Shown: one piece after another, positions 42,741 through 51,725 of the stretch
Layout of the letters: each line of letters begins with the position of its first letter
How positions within the stretch are numbered: the stretch's first letter is position 1
From: JAHECQ01 sp047638695
GTDB lineage: Bacteria > Actinomycetota > Acidimicrobiia > Acidimicrobiales > SZUA-35
Assembly: GCA_047638695.1 (NCBI GenBank)
Contig: JBLINY010000003.1
Coordinates: 37,507 to 101,506, forward strand
Direction of reading: 5' to 3'
Length of the DNA: 64,000 bases
Position numbers and translations under genes: made by a program
Notes under the pieces: generated by a model
What the model was told of the DNA's origin: nothing
Databases searched by the model: none
The model's input: only the letters and a program-made list of their open reading frames with translations

Positions 42741-43924
42741 CCTTCCGCCCGTAGGTTCAGAATGGCCTCGTCGTCGTACCCCAAGTCAGCCAGCACGCTG
42801 TCGGTGTGCTCGCTGTAGTCAGCAGTCGGCCCTCGAACTCCTTTGAAGCCGTCGATGTCGAACACCGTCGGGGGACCGACGAAGCCGTCATCGAACGTGA
42901 CGAGATACTCGTTGGCGATGATGTTCTCGTCAGTGGCCAGATCCTCCAGCCGGTTCACGGGCGACACCCATGCACCGCAGCCTCGAAGAGCGTCGAACCA
43001 GTGACTGGTGGTCTGGGACTTCAGATGCTCGGCAAAAATCGGCCGGAACTCATCCCGGTTTTTCATCACCTTGATGAAGCCACTGAAACGCTCCTCCTCA
43101 AGTAGATGCTCGAGCCCGATTCGGTTCGCTATCGCCGGCCATTGGGGTTCTCGGAGAGCAGCGATAGCGATCCAGCCGTCAGCCGTCTGGTAGACGGTGA
43201 ACAGCGGATTGCTGGTGGTCAGCGGATCGAAGCGATCGGCCTTCTGGCCGGTGTTGGCGACGATTCCAATTGCTTGCATTTGCATCCAGAGCAGGGCTTG
43301 GGTCTGCGACGTACCGACAACGCAGCCCTTGCCTGTCGTCGAACGCTTCACCAATCCGGCCAGGACGCCCGAGGCCATGTTGGTTCCCGTCAAGATGTCG
43401 CTCATCGAACCGGGCGGATAGTTGGGCTGCTCCGACGGCGACGTCGAATCCATGAAACCGGCGTATGCCATACCAACAGTGTCCTGGCACATGTCTTCGG
43501 CCAAGGGCCCGTCCATGCCGAACCCGGCACCGCGGCAATAGACCAGCTGCGGGTTGATCGCATGCAGCGTCTCGGGGTCGGCGCCGAAACGTTCCAAACC
43601 CGAGGCGCGCAAGTTGGTGACGAACACATCAGCTTCTTCGATGAGCCGATGGAATACCGGACGTCCGATATCCGAGACAATGTCGAGGGCCACTGACTTC
43701 TTGTTCCGGTTTAGCGACGAATACACCCAATCACGCCCCCGATCGTCGAGCACAACTCCGAACACCGAGTGGAAGTTGCGCATCACATCGGCCTGGCCGA
43801 CCTGTTCGATCTTCACAACATCGGCGCCCAAGCTGGCTAGTGCGAGGCCGGCAACCGGCCCCTGCACATACATCGACAACTCAACGACTTTTATGCCGGC
43901 AAGCGGCGGCGTCTCATCATTCAT
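42728..43924 (-). CDS. CaiB/BaiF class III CoA-transferase
   Basis: A 398-residue family III CoA-transferase. LAGIKVVELSMYVQGPVAGLA and NRNKKSVALDIVSDIG are visible, and the end LGYDDEAILNLRAEGAIW is typical. It overlaps the next CoA-transferase by GTGA. The paired genes are clearly different in sequence, so they may form a heteromeric enzyme (as in benzylsuccinyl-CoA transferase or similar pairs) or act on different acids (inference). Confidence 0.9.
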   Translation of the reverse strand: MNDETPPLAGIKVVELSMYVQGPVAGLALASLGADVVKIEQVGQADVMRNFHSVFGVVLDDRGRDWVYSSLNRNKKSVALDIVSDIGRPVFHRLIEEADVFVTNLRASGLERFGADPETLHAINPQLVYCRGAGFGMDGPLAEDMCQDTVGMAYAGFMDSTSPSEQPNYPPGSMSDILTGTNMASGVLAGLVKRSTTGKGCVVGTSQTQALLWMQMQAIGIVANTGQKADRFDPLTTSNPLFTVYQTADGWIAIAALREPQWPAIANRIGLEHLLEEERFSGFIKVMKNRDEFRPIFAEHLKSQTTSHWFDALRGCGAWVSPVNRLEDLATDENIIANEYLVTFDDGFVGPPTVFDIDGFKGVRGPTADYSEHTDSVLADLGYDDEAILNLRAEGAIW

Positions 43925-43972
43925 GGTCGCAGCCTCGCAGCTGCTTCTGGTTCAGCGCCAGCGGCAGACACC

Positions 43973-44001
43973 AACCAAGGGCGGAGAGTCCGCCCTTGGT
44001 T
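43973..44001 (-). terminator. 13-bp hairpin after the amidohydrolase gene
   Basis: AACCAAGGGCGGA (43973-43985) and TCCGCCCTTGGTT (43989-44001) enclose GAG. It lies 9 bases past the minus-strand stop at 44011 and separates the amidohydrolase from the CoA-transferase pair. Confidence 0.7.
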
Positions 44002-44010
44002 CGCGAAGTC

Positions 44011-45750
44011 TTAGGCCCGGCCGTGACGGAGGAGCTTGCCCGGAACGGCTTCGGTGCATACACCGTTGTCGAACGTGACCTCGCCGTTGACGATGATCTT
44101 GTCGTAGCCCTTGGCCCGCTGCACCCGGCGCCACTCGCCGCCCGGCAGGTCGTGTTCGATGCCCCCAATCCACGGCGGATCGATGGCCAGTTCTTCCATG
44201 TCGTACACCAAGACGTCGGCCGCCTTACCCTCTTCCAGGGTTCCCCGATCGCGGAAGCCGGCAGCATGGGCTGGCAGGTTCGAGAGACGGTAGTGCGCCT
44301 CTTCCAAGGTCACCTTCTGCTCGTCACGCACCAACCATGTGAGGAAGTCGGTGGTGTACGCACCGCCGGTGAAGAACTTGGTATGGGCTCCCCCGTCGGA
44401 CACACCGGGAATGGCGAACGGAGAGTCGTTCATCATCTCGGCCATGAAGTCGGCATTCGAGCCCTTGTCCGGGCCGAGGAATTCGACGTTCAGATCGCCC
44501 ATCAACGACAGATCGAGCATGACCTCGATCGGATGCTTGTCTTCGTCCAGAGCGATGTCGCCGACCGACTTGCCGACATACTTCTGAAGATTCTCTTGGC
44601 GGTTCACTCCCTGGACGACAAGGCTCTTGGGGTTGCCACCAACGCCGGCCTGGATGACCTGAAGGCGACGGTCAGCTTCGGCCGCCTCTTCGACCAGGGC
44701 AGTGCGCAACTCCGGGTCGCGCATCTTCTCCATCTTCTCTTCCTTGGTACCGACGGTGACGGCACGCCAGGCAGGAGAAGCGTCGTAGAGGTTCCAATGT
44801 TCGAGGGTGAAAGCAAAGCCAGCGCGACCGGTACCGCACTGGGCATAAATCGGAAGGCCCTGCTCACGACACTTGTCGATCCAGCGAAGAGGACGGCGGT
44901 GCACTTCCGGATCCTGTCGAGCCGGGGCAACCACGTTGTGCAGGATTGGGCGCTTGGCAACCCGGGCCAGCGTCTCGAGGAAGGCAAGATCCTTACGAAT
45001 GTCGCCCGTGCCCTGTGTGATTTGGATGAAGCCCTCGTCACGCTCAGCCAGTACCTCGGCCAGAGCCAGAATGTCCTCGTCGTGCATGATGTCGGTGACC
45101 ATGGGCGAACCGTCGTAATCGGCTTGCACCGAATCGGGTCCCAGCCGCTGGATCGAAAAGCCACAAAGCCCGGCGTCCATGCCCTCGTGCAGCAAGCGCT
45201 GCATCTCTTTCCGTTCTTCAGGGCTGGCCATCTCGCCCGCCTTGGCCTTCTCGAGGCCCATCACGTAGGTCATCAGCGATGCCGTCGGCATGTACTGGAT
45301 GACGTTCACGCCCTTGGGCTGACGATCAAGGCTGTCGAGATATTCCGGGATGGTCTCCCAATCCCAATTCATGCCCTGCTTCATCGACTCGTACGGGATG
45401 GCCTCGGTGCGCGTCATTGTGAGCATCGACCGATCGCGGAAGTCGGGCTTCACCGGAGCGAAGCCGAAACCGCAGTTACCGAGCACGAGGCTGGTGACGC
45501 CGTGATAGCCCGAGATCGTGCACCACGGGTCCCAGCGAATCTGAGCGTCGTAGTGGGTGTGGAGATCAACGAACCCGGGGGCGACGATTTTACCGGTGGC
45601 ATCAATGACCCTCTCGGCAACGCCATCGGCCCGACCTCCCAGCTTGGCGATCTTGCCGTCCTTGATCCAGATGTCAGCCTCATAGCGAGGCACCCGTGTT
45701 CCGTCGACAATCGTTCCACCGGTGATGTGCAGGTCGTAGTCAGTAGCCAT
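44011..45750 (-). CDS. N-acyl-D-amino-acid deacylase-like amidohydrolase
   Basis: A 579-residue metal-dependent amidohydrolase of the D-aminoacylase subgroup. The metal motif HTHYDAQ lies near residue 68, VTSLVLGNCGFGFAPV follows, SDGGAH (Asp ligand) is near the C-terminal third and GTLEEGKAADVLVYD near the end. It likely removes an acyl group from an N-acyl-D-amino acid or similar amide. The ATG at 45750 has an AAGGGG box; the 12 extra residues upstream are not conserved-looking. The long antisense ORF on the plus strand here is a shadow. Confidence 0.88.
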   Translation of the reverse strand: MATDYDLHITGGTIVDGTRVPRYEADIWIKDGKIAKLGGRADGVAERVIDATGKIVAPGFVDLHTHYDAQIRWDPWCTISGYHGVTSLVLGNCGFGFAPVKPDFRDRSMLTMTRTEAIPYESMKQGMNWDWETIPEYLDSLDRQPKGVNVIQYMPTASLMTYVMGLEKAKAGEMASPEERKEMQRLLHEGMDAGLCGFSIQRLGPDSVQADYDGSPMVTDIMHDEDILALAEVLAERDEGFIQITQGTGDIRKDLAFLETLARVAKRPILHNVVAPARQDPEVHRRPLRWIDKCREQGLPIYAQCGTGRAGFAFTLEHWNLYDASPAWRAVTVGTKEEKMEKMRDPELRTALVEEAAEADRRLQVIQAGVGGNPKSLVVQGVNRQENLQKYVGKSVGDIALDEDKHPIEVMLDLSLMGDLNVEFLGPDKGSNADFMAEMMNDSPFAIPGVSDGGAHTKFFTGGAYTTDFLTWLVRDEQKVTLEEAHYRLSNLPAHAAGFRDRGTLEEGKAADVLVYDMEELAIDPPWIGGIEHDLPGGEWRRVQRAKGYDKIIVNGEVTFDNGVCTEAVPGKLLRHGRA

Positions 45751-45834
45751 GGCGAAATCCCCTTTTGTGTTAGTCCCTACTGACAACGCTACCCAGCTGG
45801 CGCGGCCGCGTCAGTTTCCAGCAGACTTCGACAC

Positions 45835-46758
45835 ATGAGCACCGACATGGAAGTCATCGCCACCGGCCTGCAGTTTCCCGAAGGTCCGATCGCCATGCCT
45901 GACGGCAGCGTGATCCTTGTGGAGATCGGACGCGGCACTATCAGCCGGGTTCAGCCCGACGGCACGGTCGAGGTCGTTAGCGAATGTGGCGGTGGCCCGA
46001 ACGGCATCGCTTTCGGACCTGACGGCCGGATCTACGTCTGCAACAACGGTGGCTTCTCCACCTTTGTCGACGACAAAGGACGCACTCGCATCGGCAGCGA
46101 ACCCGACAGCGAGGTGCAGTTGGGCTACATCCAGGCGGTCGATGTCGAGACAGGCGAAGCCGAGACGATCTACACCGAGGTCGACGGCAAACACCTGAGC
46201 GCGCCGAACGACATCGTGTTCGATGCCGAGGGCGGCTTCTGGTTCACCGACCACGGCAAGACGTGGGACCGCAAGCGCGATCACGGCGGCATCTACTACG
46301 CCAAGCCCGACGGCTCGCACATCGAAGAGGTCATCTATCCGGTCGAGGGTCCGAATGGCATCGGCCTTTCGCCAGACGACAAGCGGGTCTACTTCGCCGA
46401 GACCCACACCGGTCGGGTTCGCGTGCTCGACCTAGCGGGCCCGGGCAAGATCGAGTCGCCATATGGCAAGGGCACGAGGGGCCGAGTCCTGGCCGGACTC
46501 GAGGGCGAACAACTGCTCGACTCGCTGGCCGTCGATTCTGAAGACCATGTGTGTGTCGCCACTATCCGCAACGGCGGCGTCACCGACTTCGCACCTGACG
46601 GCACAACCACCCACATCCCCACCGGCGACCTGCTCACCACCAACATCTGTTTCGGTGGCGACGACATGCGCACGGCCTACATCACCGGCAGCCTCGAAGG
46701 AACCCTCCTCAAAACGACCTGGTCCCGCCCCGGTCACCGTCTTCACTTCCAACCCTAG
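45835..46758 (+). CDS. SMP-30/gluconolactonase family protein
   Basis: A 307-residue six-bladed beta-propeller. FPEGPIAMPDGSVI carries the first metal Glu, GGPNGIAFGPDGRIYVCNNG and APNDIVFDAEGGFWFTD give Asn/Asp ligands, and GPNGIGLSPDDKRVYFAET is the last repeat. Such proteins hydrolyse sugar or other lactones with a divalent metal. It is divergent from the amidohydrolase (84 bases apart). Confidence 0.9.
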   Translation: MSTDMEVIATGLQFPEGPIAMPDGSVILVEIGRGTISRVQPDGTVEVVSECGGGPNGIAFGPDGRIYVCNNGGFSTFVDDKGRTRIGSEPDSEVQLGYIQAVDVETGEAETIYTEVDGKHLSAPNDIVFDAEGGFWFTDHGKTWDRKRDHGGIYYAKPDGSHIEEVIYPVEGPNGIGLSPDDKRVYFAETHTGRVRVLDLAGPGKIESPYGKGTRGRVLAGLEGEQLLDSLAVDSEDHVCVATIRNGGVTDFAPDGTTTHIPTGDLLTTNICFGGDDMRTAYITGSLEGTLLKTTWSRPGHRLHFQP

Positions 46759-46781
46759 ACAGACCAACTTCCAGGAACATA

Positions 46782-46809
46782 TTGACATCGATCGATTTGA
46801 AGCTAGGGT
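46782..46809 (+). promoter_or_regulatory. promoter with overlapping dyad before arsI
   Basis: TTGACA (46782-46787) and TAGGGT (46804-46809) are 16 bases apart and form a good -35/-10 pair. Between them, ATCGATCGAT (46787-46796) is a perfect palindrome within a wider imperfect dyad (46782-46801). A dimeric repressor of the ArsR type bound here would cover the -35 box; the regulator gene is not in the window. Confidence 0.5.
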
Positions 46810-46847
46810 GAAAACCACATATCGACCATTATCGGATCGAGAATCCC

Positions 46848-47267
46848 ATGAGAGTCCAGCTCGCACTAAACGTCGACGACCTCGACGAGTCCATCGACTT
46901 CTACACCAAGATGTTCGCCACCGAACCAACGAAGGTAAAGCCGGGCTACGCCAACTTCGCCGTCGAAAACCCGCCCCTCAAGTTGGTGCTCTTCGAAAAC
47001 AAGGGCTCGGGGGGATCACTCAATCATCTCGGCGTGGAAGTGGAAACAGCTGAGCAGGTCACCGATGCCGAGGCCCGACTGGCCGATGCCGGTCTGGAAA
47101 CAACCGGCATCGACGACACCCTCTGTTGTTATGCGGCCAAGACCGAAACCTGGATCGAGGGCCCACAGACGAAGTGGGAGTGGTACGTGAAAACCGGCGA
47201 CTCCGACATCCTCCTGAACACACCGCAATCGGTTAGCGAGTGCGGCCCCGACGTCTGTTGCAGCTAG
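46848..47267 (+). CDS. arsI: ArsI/CadI family C-As lyase
   Basis: A 139-residue VOC-fold protein. The paired cysteines of ArsI are at 93-94 (DDTLCCYA), and Gln4, His60 and Glu112 fit the iron ligands. ArsI cleaves the carbon-arsenic bond of methyl or aromatic arsenicals to release inorganic arsenite; CadI of mycobacteria is in the same family and is induced by metals. The C-terminal CGPDVCCS adds more cysteines, which may bind As(III). The channel gene follows 4 bases after the stop, consistent with export of the released arsenite. Confidence 0.85.
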   Translation: MRVQLALNVDDLDESIDFYTKMFATEPTKVKPGYANFAVENPPLKLVLFENKGSGGSLNHLGVEVETAEQVTDAEARLADAGLETTGIDDTLCCYAAKTETWIEGPQTKWEWYVKTGDSDILLNTPQSVSECGPDVCCS

Positions 47268-47271
47268 TCAA

Positions 47272-47961
47272 TTGTTGCGGCTAAACCCTGCCCCCTTATT
47301 GGCCGAATTCATCGGCACAGCTTTTCTTCTCGTCGGGGTCGTCGGATCGGGCATCATGGCCGAACGCCTGACCGACGATGTCGGCCTCCAGCTGTTGCAA
47401 AACGCGTTCGCCACCGCCGCCGTGCTGGTAGCACTGATCCTCGCCTTCGGCGAGGCGTCCGGAGCACACTTCAACCCAGCCGTCACGCTCGCCGCCCGAC
47501 TGTTCGGCGACCTCGATACGCCAACGGCTGCGGCCTACGTGGTCAGCCAGGTGGCCGGGGCAGTTGTTGGTGTGATGACGGCCAACGTCATGTTCGACCT
47601 CGACGCGATTCACTGGTCTACGAAGGATCGTTCATCACCCAACCTCGTATTCGCCGAAGTTGTCGCCACCCTCGGGCTGCTTCTGATCATCTTTGGAGTC
47701 GTGCGATCGGGACGTGCCGCCGCTGCTCCCTACGCGGTTGGCGGCTACATCGCAGGCGCCTACTACTTCACGTCCTCTACCAGTTTCGCCAACCCCGCGG
47801 TGTCGATCGCTCGCACAATGAGCAACACCTTCGCTGGCATCAAGCCCACATCGGCTCCCGCATTCATCGCCGCCCAGCTCCTGGGAGCGGTAGCCGCCGT
47901 AGCTCTGATCAGGGTCATCTACCCTCACGTCTCGCCCAAGGTTGGCTCCGACGCCGACTGA
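47272..47961 (+). CDS. MIP-family channel (AqpS-like, probable arsenite efflux)
   Basis: A 229-residue channel with six membrane helices and two pore loops. The first NPA is intact (GAHFNPAVT, 68-70) and the second is FANPAVSIAR. Aquaglyceroporins of this type (AqpS) in ars operons pass arsenite out of the cell. The start is TTG at 47272 (or 47275), 4 bases after the arsI stop, so the two are one unit. Water or glycerol transport cannot be excluded, but the context favours arsenite. Confidence 0.85.
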   Translation: MLRLNPAPLLAEFIGTAFLLVGVVGSGIMAERLTDDVGLQLLQNAFATAAVLVALILAFGEASGAHFNPAVTLAARLFGDLDTPTAAAYVVSQVAGAVVGVMTANVMFDLDAIHWSTKDRSSPNLVFAEVVATLGLLLIIFGVVRSGRAAAAPYAVGGYIAGAYYFTSSTSFANPAVSIARTMSNTFAGIKPTSAPAFIAAQLLGAVAAVALIRVIYPHVSPKVGSDAD

Positions 47962-48001
47962 GCCCCCGACTCAAATCATCCTCACGTGCTAGTGAAGAGA
48001 C

Positions 48002-49060
48002 ATGAACTTCGGGATGACGGTGAGTCGGGTCGGCGACATCGAGATGGCGGTCTGGGCCGAGAAGCAGGGCTACGACTTCTGCTGGGCCTTTGACAGCCCC
48101 ATGATTCGGTCCAACATCTGGTCCTTGATGACGTTGCTGGCCGATCGCACCGAGCGCATCCGCATCGGCTCGGGCGTTGCCGTCCCCGGCCTGAGGATGG
48201 CCCCCGTTACCGCAAACGCCATCGCCACCATTAACGCCCTGGCCCCCGGTCGAACATTCCTCGGCGTTGGGACAGGCAATACCGCGATGCGGGCGATGGG
48301 TCAGCGTCCGCAACGCTTTGCCGACTTCGAGGCCGACATCCGTGTCATCAGGAAGCTGCTCGATGGCGAGCCGGTCGAATACGTTGCCCGGGGCAAGACC
48401 CACACGATCGAGTTCCAAAGCCTCGAGCTCGACTGGCTCAATTTGGACGACCGAATTCCGATTCAGATCGGCGGCTTCGGTCCGAAGGCGATAGCTCTTG
48501 CCGGCGAGATCGGCGACGGGCTCATCACCAGCTTGCCTCGTGGCGGCACCCTGCCGGAGATTCGAGCCAATCTACTGAGAGGGGCAGAGCGCACAGGACG
48601 CTCGCTGGAGGGCTTCGAGTCGACGGCCCTCGTGAGTGTTCTGTTGCTACGAGACGGCGAGACCCTGCACTCCAACAGGCCAGTGCAGGAGATCGGTTCT
48701 TCGGTAATGGTCAACCTCCACTACCTCTATGATCTATTCCTCGAAACAGGGGCCGAGCCGCCTGCCTTTGCCCAGAATATATGGGACGACTATGTCGCGT
48801 TTCGAACCGAACGCGACGCGAACCGAGATCCCTCCGAAGCCCACGGCAACCACTACGGAACCCTCGATCCCGAGGAAGCTAGGTTCGTCACCCCCGAGCT
48901 AATTCAGACCTTTGCCATCGCCGGTCACCCTGGCGAAGTCATCGAGCAACTGAACGACCTCGAGAACCAGGGCCTCACCGGAATCTGCTTCATACCCCCG
49001 GCCGGCCGCGAGCAAGACCTCTACGAAGAGTTCGCGACCCAGGTCATCGCCGCTCTCTAG
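48002..49060 (+). CDS. LLM class F420-dependent oxidoreductase
   Basis: A 352-residue luciferase-fold protein. MNFGMTVSRVGDIEMAVWAEKQGYD is the start, IRIGSGVAVPGLRMAPVTAN and FLGVGTGNTAMRAMGQRP bind the cofactor, and IPIQIGGFGPKAIALAGEIGDG is typical of the 5,10-methylene-tetrahydromethanopterin reductase-like group, which uses F420. Substrate unknown. It stands alone 40 bases after the channel gene and converges on the amidohydrolase at 49152. Confidence 0.88.
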   Translation: MNFGMTVSRVGDIEMAVWAEKQGYDFCWAFDSPMIRSNIWSLMTLLADRTERIRIGSGVAVPGLRMAPVTANAIATINALAPGRTFLGVGTGNTAMRAMGQRPQRFADFEADIRVIRKLLDGEPVEYVARGKTHTIEFQSLELDWLNLDDRIPIQIGGFGPKAIALAGEIGDGLITSLPRGGTLPEIRANLLRGAERTGRSLEGFESTALVSVLLLRDGETLHSNRPVQEIGSSVMVNLHYLYDLFLETGAEPPAFAQNIWDDYVAFRTERDANRDPSEAHGNHYGTLDPEEARFVTPELIQTFAIAGHPGEVIEQLNDLENQGLTGICFIPPAGREQDLYEEFATQVIAAL

Positions 49061-49151
49061 CGTTCCCTCCAAAACTGGTTCTGGCACCGGCAAACCAATA
49101 CCGAGCATGGTCAACCGGCGCCAGACCGAGAGAATCGGGAGGGAGAGATCG

Positions 49152-50420
49152 TTAGCGGCGGGCTGCTACCTCGGCTGCTACCGCTGCCGCGTCTCCGTGG
49201 TTGAGGAAGCGCTCGGGAACCTCGAACCCGAAGATACGGGCGCTGTTGAGCCCCAAGATCTTGGCCCGTTCCTCATCGGTGAGGCCGCCCATGGTGCGTT
49301 CGACCGCTTGAGCCGAATAGGGCCACGAACCCTCATGATGCGGGAAGTCGTTGGCCCACAGGAAGTTGTCGACCAGATTGTGCTCGCGAGCCAGATCGAG
49401 GCCGGCTTTGTCCTCCTGGAAGCTGGCAAAACCCTGACGGCGGAAGTACTCGCTCGGTAGCATTTCGAGCTTGGGTCGCACCCACATGTGATGCTTCAGA
49501 TAGGCCTCGTCCATTGCTTGGAGAAGCCACGGCACCCAGCCGATTCCCGCCTCGATGGTTCCGAAACGCAAATTCGGGTGGCGTTCGGCCACGCCGGAAG
49601 CGCAGATGTTAACCAACGGCTCCATGCCCGGCGACAGCGAATGCACGGTGTAGTTGATGACGGCGCCACCTTGGCTACGGGCGGTGCGGGGGTCGCGGCC
49701 GGTTGAGATATGGAACGTAACCGGGAGGTTCACCTCATCGATGCAGTCCCACATCGGCTCGAACTCTTTGAGGTTGTAGTTGAGATCGTCCACGTCGGGT
49801 GGGCCGAACGTCGGCTTGGTCGGCAGCGTCAGACCCTTGAATCCCAGATCGGCACAACGCTGAATCTCGGCGATGGCCTTGTCGATGACCGCGGGGGCGA
49901 TACAGGCCATGGGAGCCAGCACGTCGTTGAACTCGTTGAATTCTTCCCAGGCCCAGTCGTTGTAGGCCTTGCACATCACGTGACTGAACTCGGGGTCCTG
50001 CGTCGCCCAAATAGTGAGGCCCTTGTTTGGGAACATTACTTCGGCCTCGCAACCGTCAACGGCGAGATCTGTGACTCGAGCTTCGGGTGTCTTCCCCGAC
50101 CTCTGTCGAAGCTTCTCGTGGCCGCTCAGAGGGTCGACCCAGTTGAGCTTGGCGGCCCGAAAGCCCTCGGTCTTTTGAAACTGGTCGGGCGAGTCCTTCT
50201 TGTCGGTCTTGGCCAAAATCAGGCCCGGCAACCGATCGTGATACTTCTCGTCAATACGGTCGTGCAGGAAGGTGTTCGGCTCCTGCACATGACCGTCGGC
50301 CGAGCACATGAAGTACTTGTCGTCGGCATCAGGCCGAGCCGAACGGCTCCACCCTTCATTGCCAGGGGTTTCAAGCCGCCACTCGTTGTTAACGTCGGGT
50401 GCTGGGATCACATCAGTCAT
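49152..50420 (-). CDS. amidohydrolase family (ACMSD-like) protein
   Basis: A 422-residue TIM-barrel metal hydrolase or decarboxylase. CSADGHVQEP (metal His), FHISTGRD, the IEAGIGWVPWLLQAMDE segment and WANDFPHHEG (Asp/His) are those of the ACMSD/amidohydrolase-2 family. Members decarboxylate aromatic acids such as aminocarboxymuconate semialdehyde. An AAGGAG box precedes the ATG at 50420. It follows the thiolase gene by 11 bases, suggesting a role in a CoA or ring-cleavage pathway (inference). Confidence 0.85.
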   Translation of the reverse strand: MTDVIPAPDVNNEWRLETPGNEGWSRSARPDADDKYFMCSADGHVQEPNTFLHDRIDEKYHDRLPGLILAKTDKKDSPDQFQKTEGFRAAKLNWVDPLSGHEKLRQRSGKTPEARVTDLAVDGCEAEVMFPNKGLTIWATQDPEFSHVMCKAYNDWAWEEFNEFNDVLAPMACIAPAVIDKAIAEIQRCADLGFKGLTLPTKPTFGPPDVDDLNYNLKEFEPMWDCIDEVNLPVTFHISTGRDPRTARSQGGAVINYTVHSLSPGMEPLVNICASGVAERHPNLRFGTIEAGIGWVPWLLQAMDEAYLKHHMWVRPKLEMLPSEYFRRQGFASFQEDKAGLDLAREHNLVDNFLWANDFPHHEGSWPYSAQAVERTMGGLTDEERAKILGLNSARIFGFEVPERFLNHGDAAAVAAEVAARR

Positions 50421-50431
50421 TCTTTACTCCT

Positions 50432-51664
50432 TCAGACTCGTTGCACGATGGTGGCCGTGCCCATGCCGCCGCCGGTGCACATGGCAACCAGGCCGGTCTC
50501 TTTGTCTTGCCGTTCTAGTTCATCGATGAGGGCCCCGATGAGCATCGCCCCGGTGGCCCCGATGGGGTGCCCGAGCGCAATGGCGCCGCCGTTGACATTC
50601 ACCTTCGCTGGGTCGGCGCCCGTGTCCTTGAAGAACCGAAGCACCACAGAAGCGAAAGCTTCGTTCACCTCGAAGAGATCGATATCGTCTACCGACATCC
50701 CGGCCTTGGCCAGGCACTTGAGTGCTGCCGGGCCGGGAGCCGTCAACATGATGAGTGGCTCGTCGGCAGCTACAGCCGACATCATGATCTTCGCCCGCGG
50801 CGTCAGTCCGTGTGCCTTGGCGTAGCCGGATGAGGCCAGCAACACGGCACCGGCCCCGTCGACAACACCGGAGCTGTTGCCAGCGTGGTGCACGTGCTCG
50901 AGAGTGACACCGGGGTACTTCTGATTGACCATCTCGATCATCGTCGCTTTGGATTGTTCCATCGTGAGATCGACCATCTTGGCGAAGCTGGGGTTGAGGC
51001 CAGCCAAGCCTTCGGCTGTTGTCTCTGGTCGCGGGTACTCGTCGGCATCGAGAGCCACGGTGCCATCGGCGTTCTTGATGGTGATCAAGCTGCGCTCGAA
51101 ACGACCTTCCTTGATCGCTACCTCAGCCCGTCGCTGGCTTTCCAGGCCCAGGGCATCGCAGGCTTCGCGGCTCGAACCATCGATGGTGGCAATTAGATCA
51201 GCCGACAGGCCCTGAGGCACCTGCGGATGGGTTTCCAACAGGTGCTCGTTGTTGGCGTGGAACCCGTCGGTGCCGTTGCGAGCTGGCCGGCTCATCGATT
51301 CCACGCCGCCGCCAACCACCAAGTCCTGATGGCCAGAAGCGACGCCCATGGCCCCGAAGGTGACCGCTTGTTGACCCGAACCGCAAAAACGATTCAGCGT
51401 GACACCAGGCACCGAGATCGGCCAGCCGGCATCGAGCACGGCCATACGACCAATGTCGTGAGCGTGATCGCCAGCGTGTGAACCGTTGCCGCAAATGACG
51501 TCCTCGACGTCGGTGGGGTCGAAGCCGACTCGCTCCTGCAGACCGTTGAGCACCTGACCGAGAATCTTCTGAGGGTGCAAATGTGAGAGCGCACCCTTGT
51601 CCTTCTTGCCGATTCCCCGCGGTGAACGGACGGCGTCGATAATCAAAGCCTCAGATGCTGCCAT
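50432..51664 (-). CDS. thiolase family acetyl-CoA acyltransferase
   Basis: A 410-residue thiolase. The nucleophile is Cys94 in LNRFCGSGQQ, the His is in NGGAIALGHPIGATGA and the second Cys in MCTGGGMGTA. It cleaves 3-ketoacyl-CoA with CoA to give acetyl-CoA (or the reverse). The gene is between a VOC gene upstream and an amidohydrolase downstream on the same strand with short gaps (61 and 11 bases). Confidence 0.94.
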   Translation of the reverse strand: MAASEALIIDAVRSPRGIGKKDKGALSHLHPQKILGQVLNGLQERVGFDPTDVEDVICGNGSHAGDHAHDIGRMAVLDAGWPISVPGVTLNRFCGSGQQAVTFGAMGVASGHQDLVVGGGVESMSRPARNGTDGFHANNEHLLETHPQVPQGLSADLIATIDGSSREACDALGLESQRRAEVAIKEGRFERSLITIKNADGTVALDADEYPRPETTAEGLAGLNPSFAKMVDLTMEQSKATMIEMVNQKYPGVTLEHVHHAGNSSGVVDGAGAVLLASSGYAKAHGLTPRAKIMMSAVAADEPLIMLTAPGPAALKCLAKAGMSVDDIDLFEVNEAFASVVLRFFKDTGADPAKVNVNGGAIALGHPIGATGAMLIGALIDELERQDKETGLVAMCTGGGMGTATIVQRV

Positions 51665-51725
51665 AGGGCAACGCTACGACTCGCCACCCCACCGGGTCGA
51701 GTCAGACCCAGTTGAAATACTTGGG

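Noticed and set aside
43840..45783. A 647-codon open frame on the plus strand
   Set aside because: It is antisense to the D-aminoacylase-like gene, which has clear metal motifs; the plus-strand protein shows no family features.
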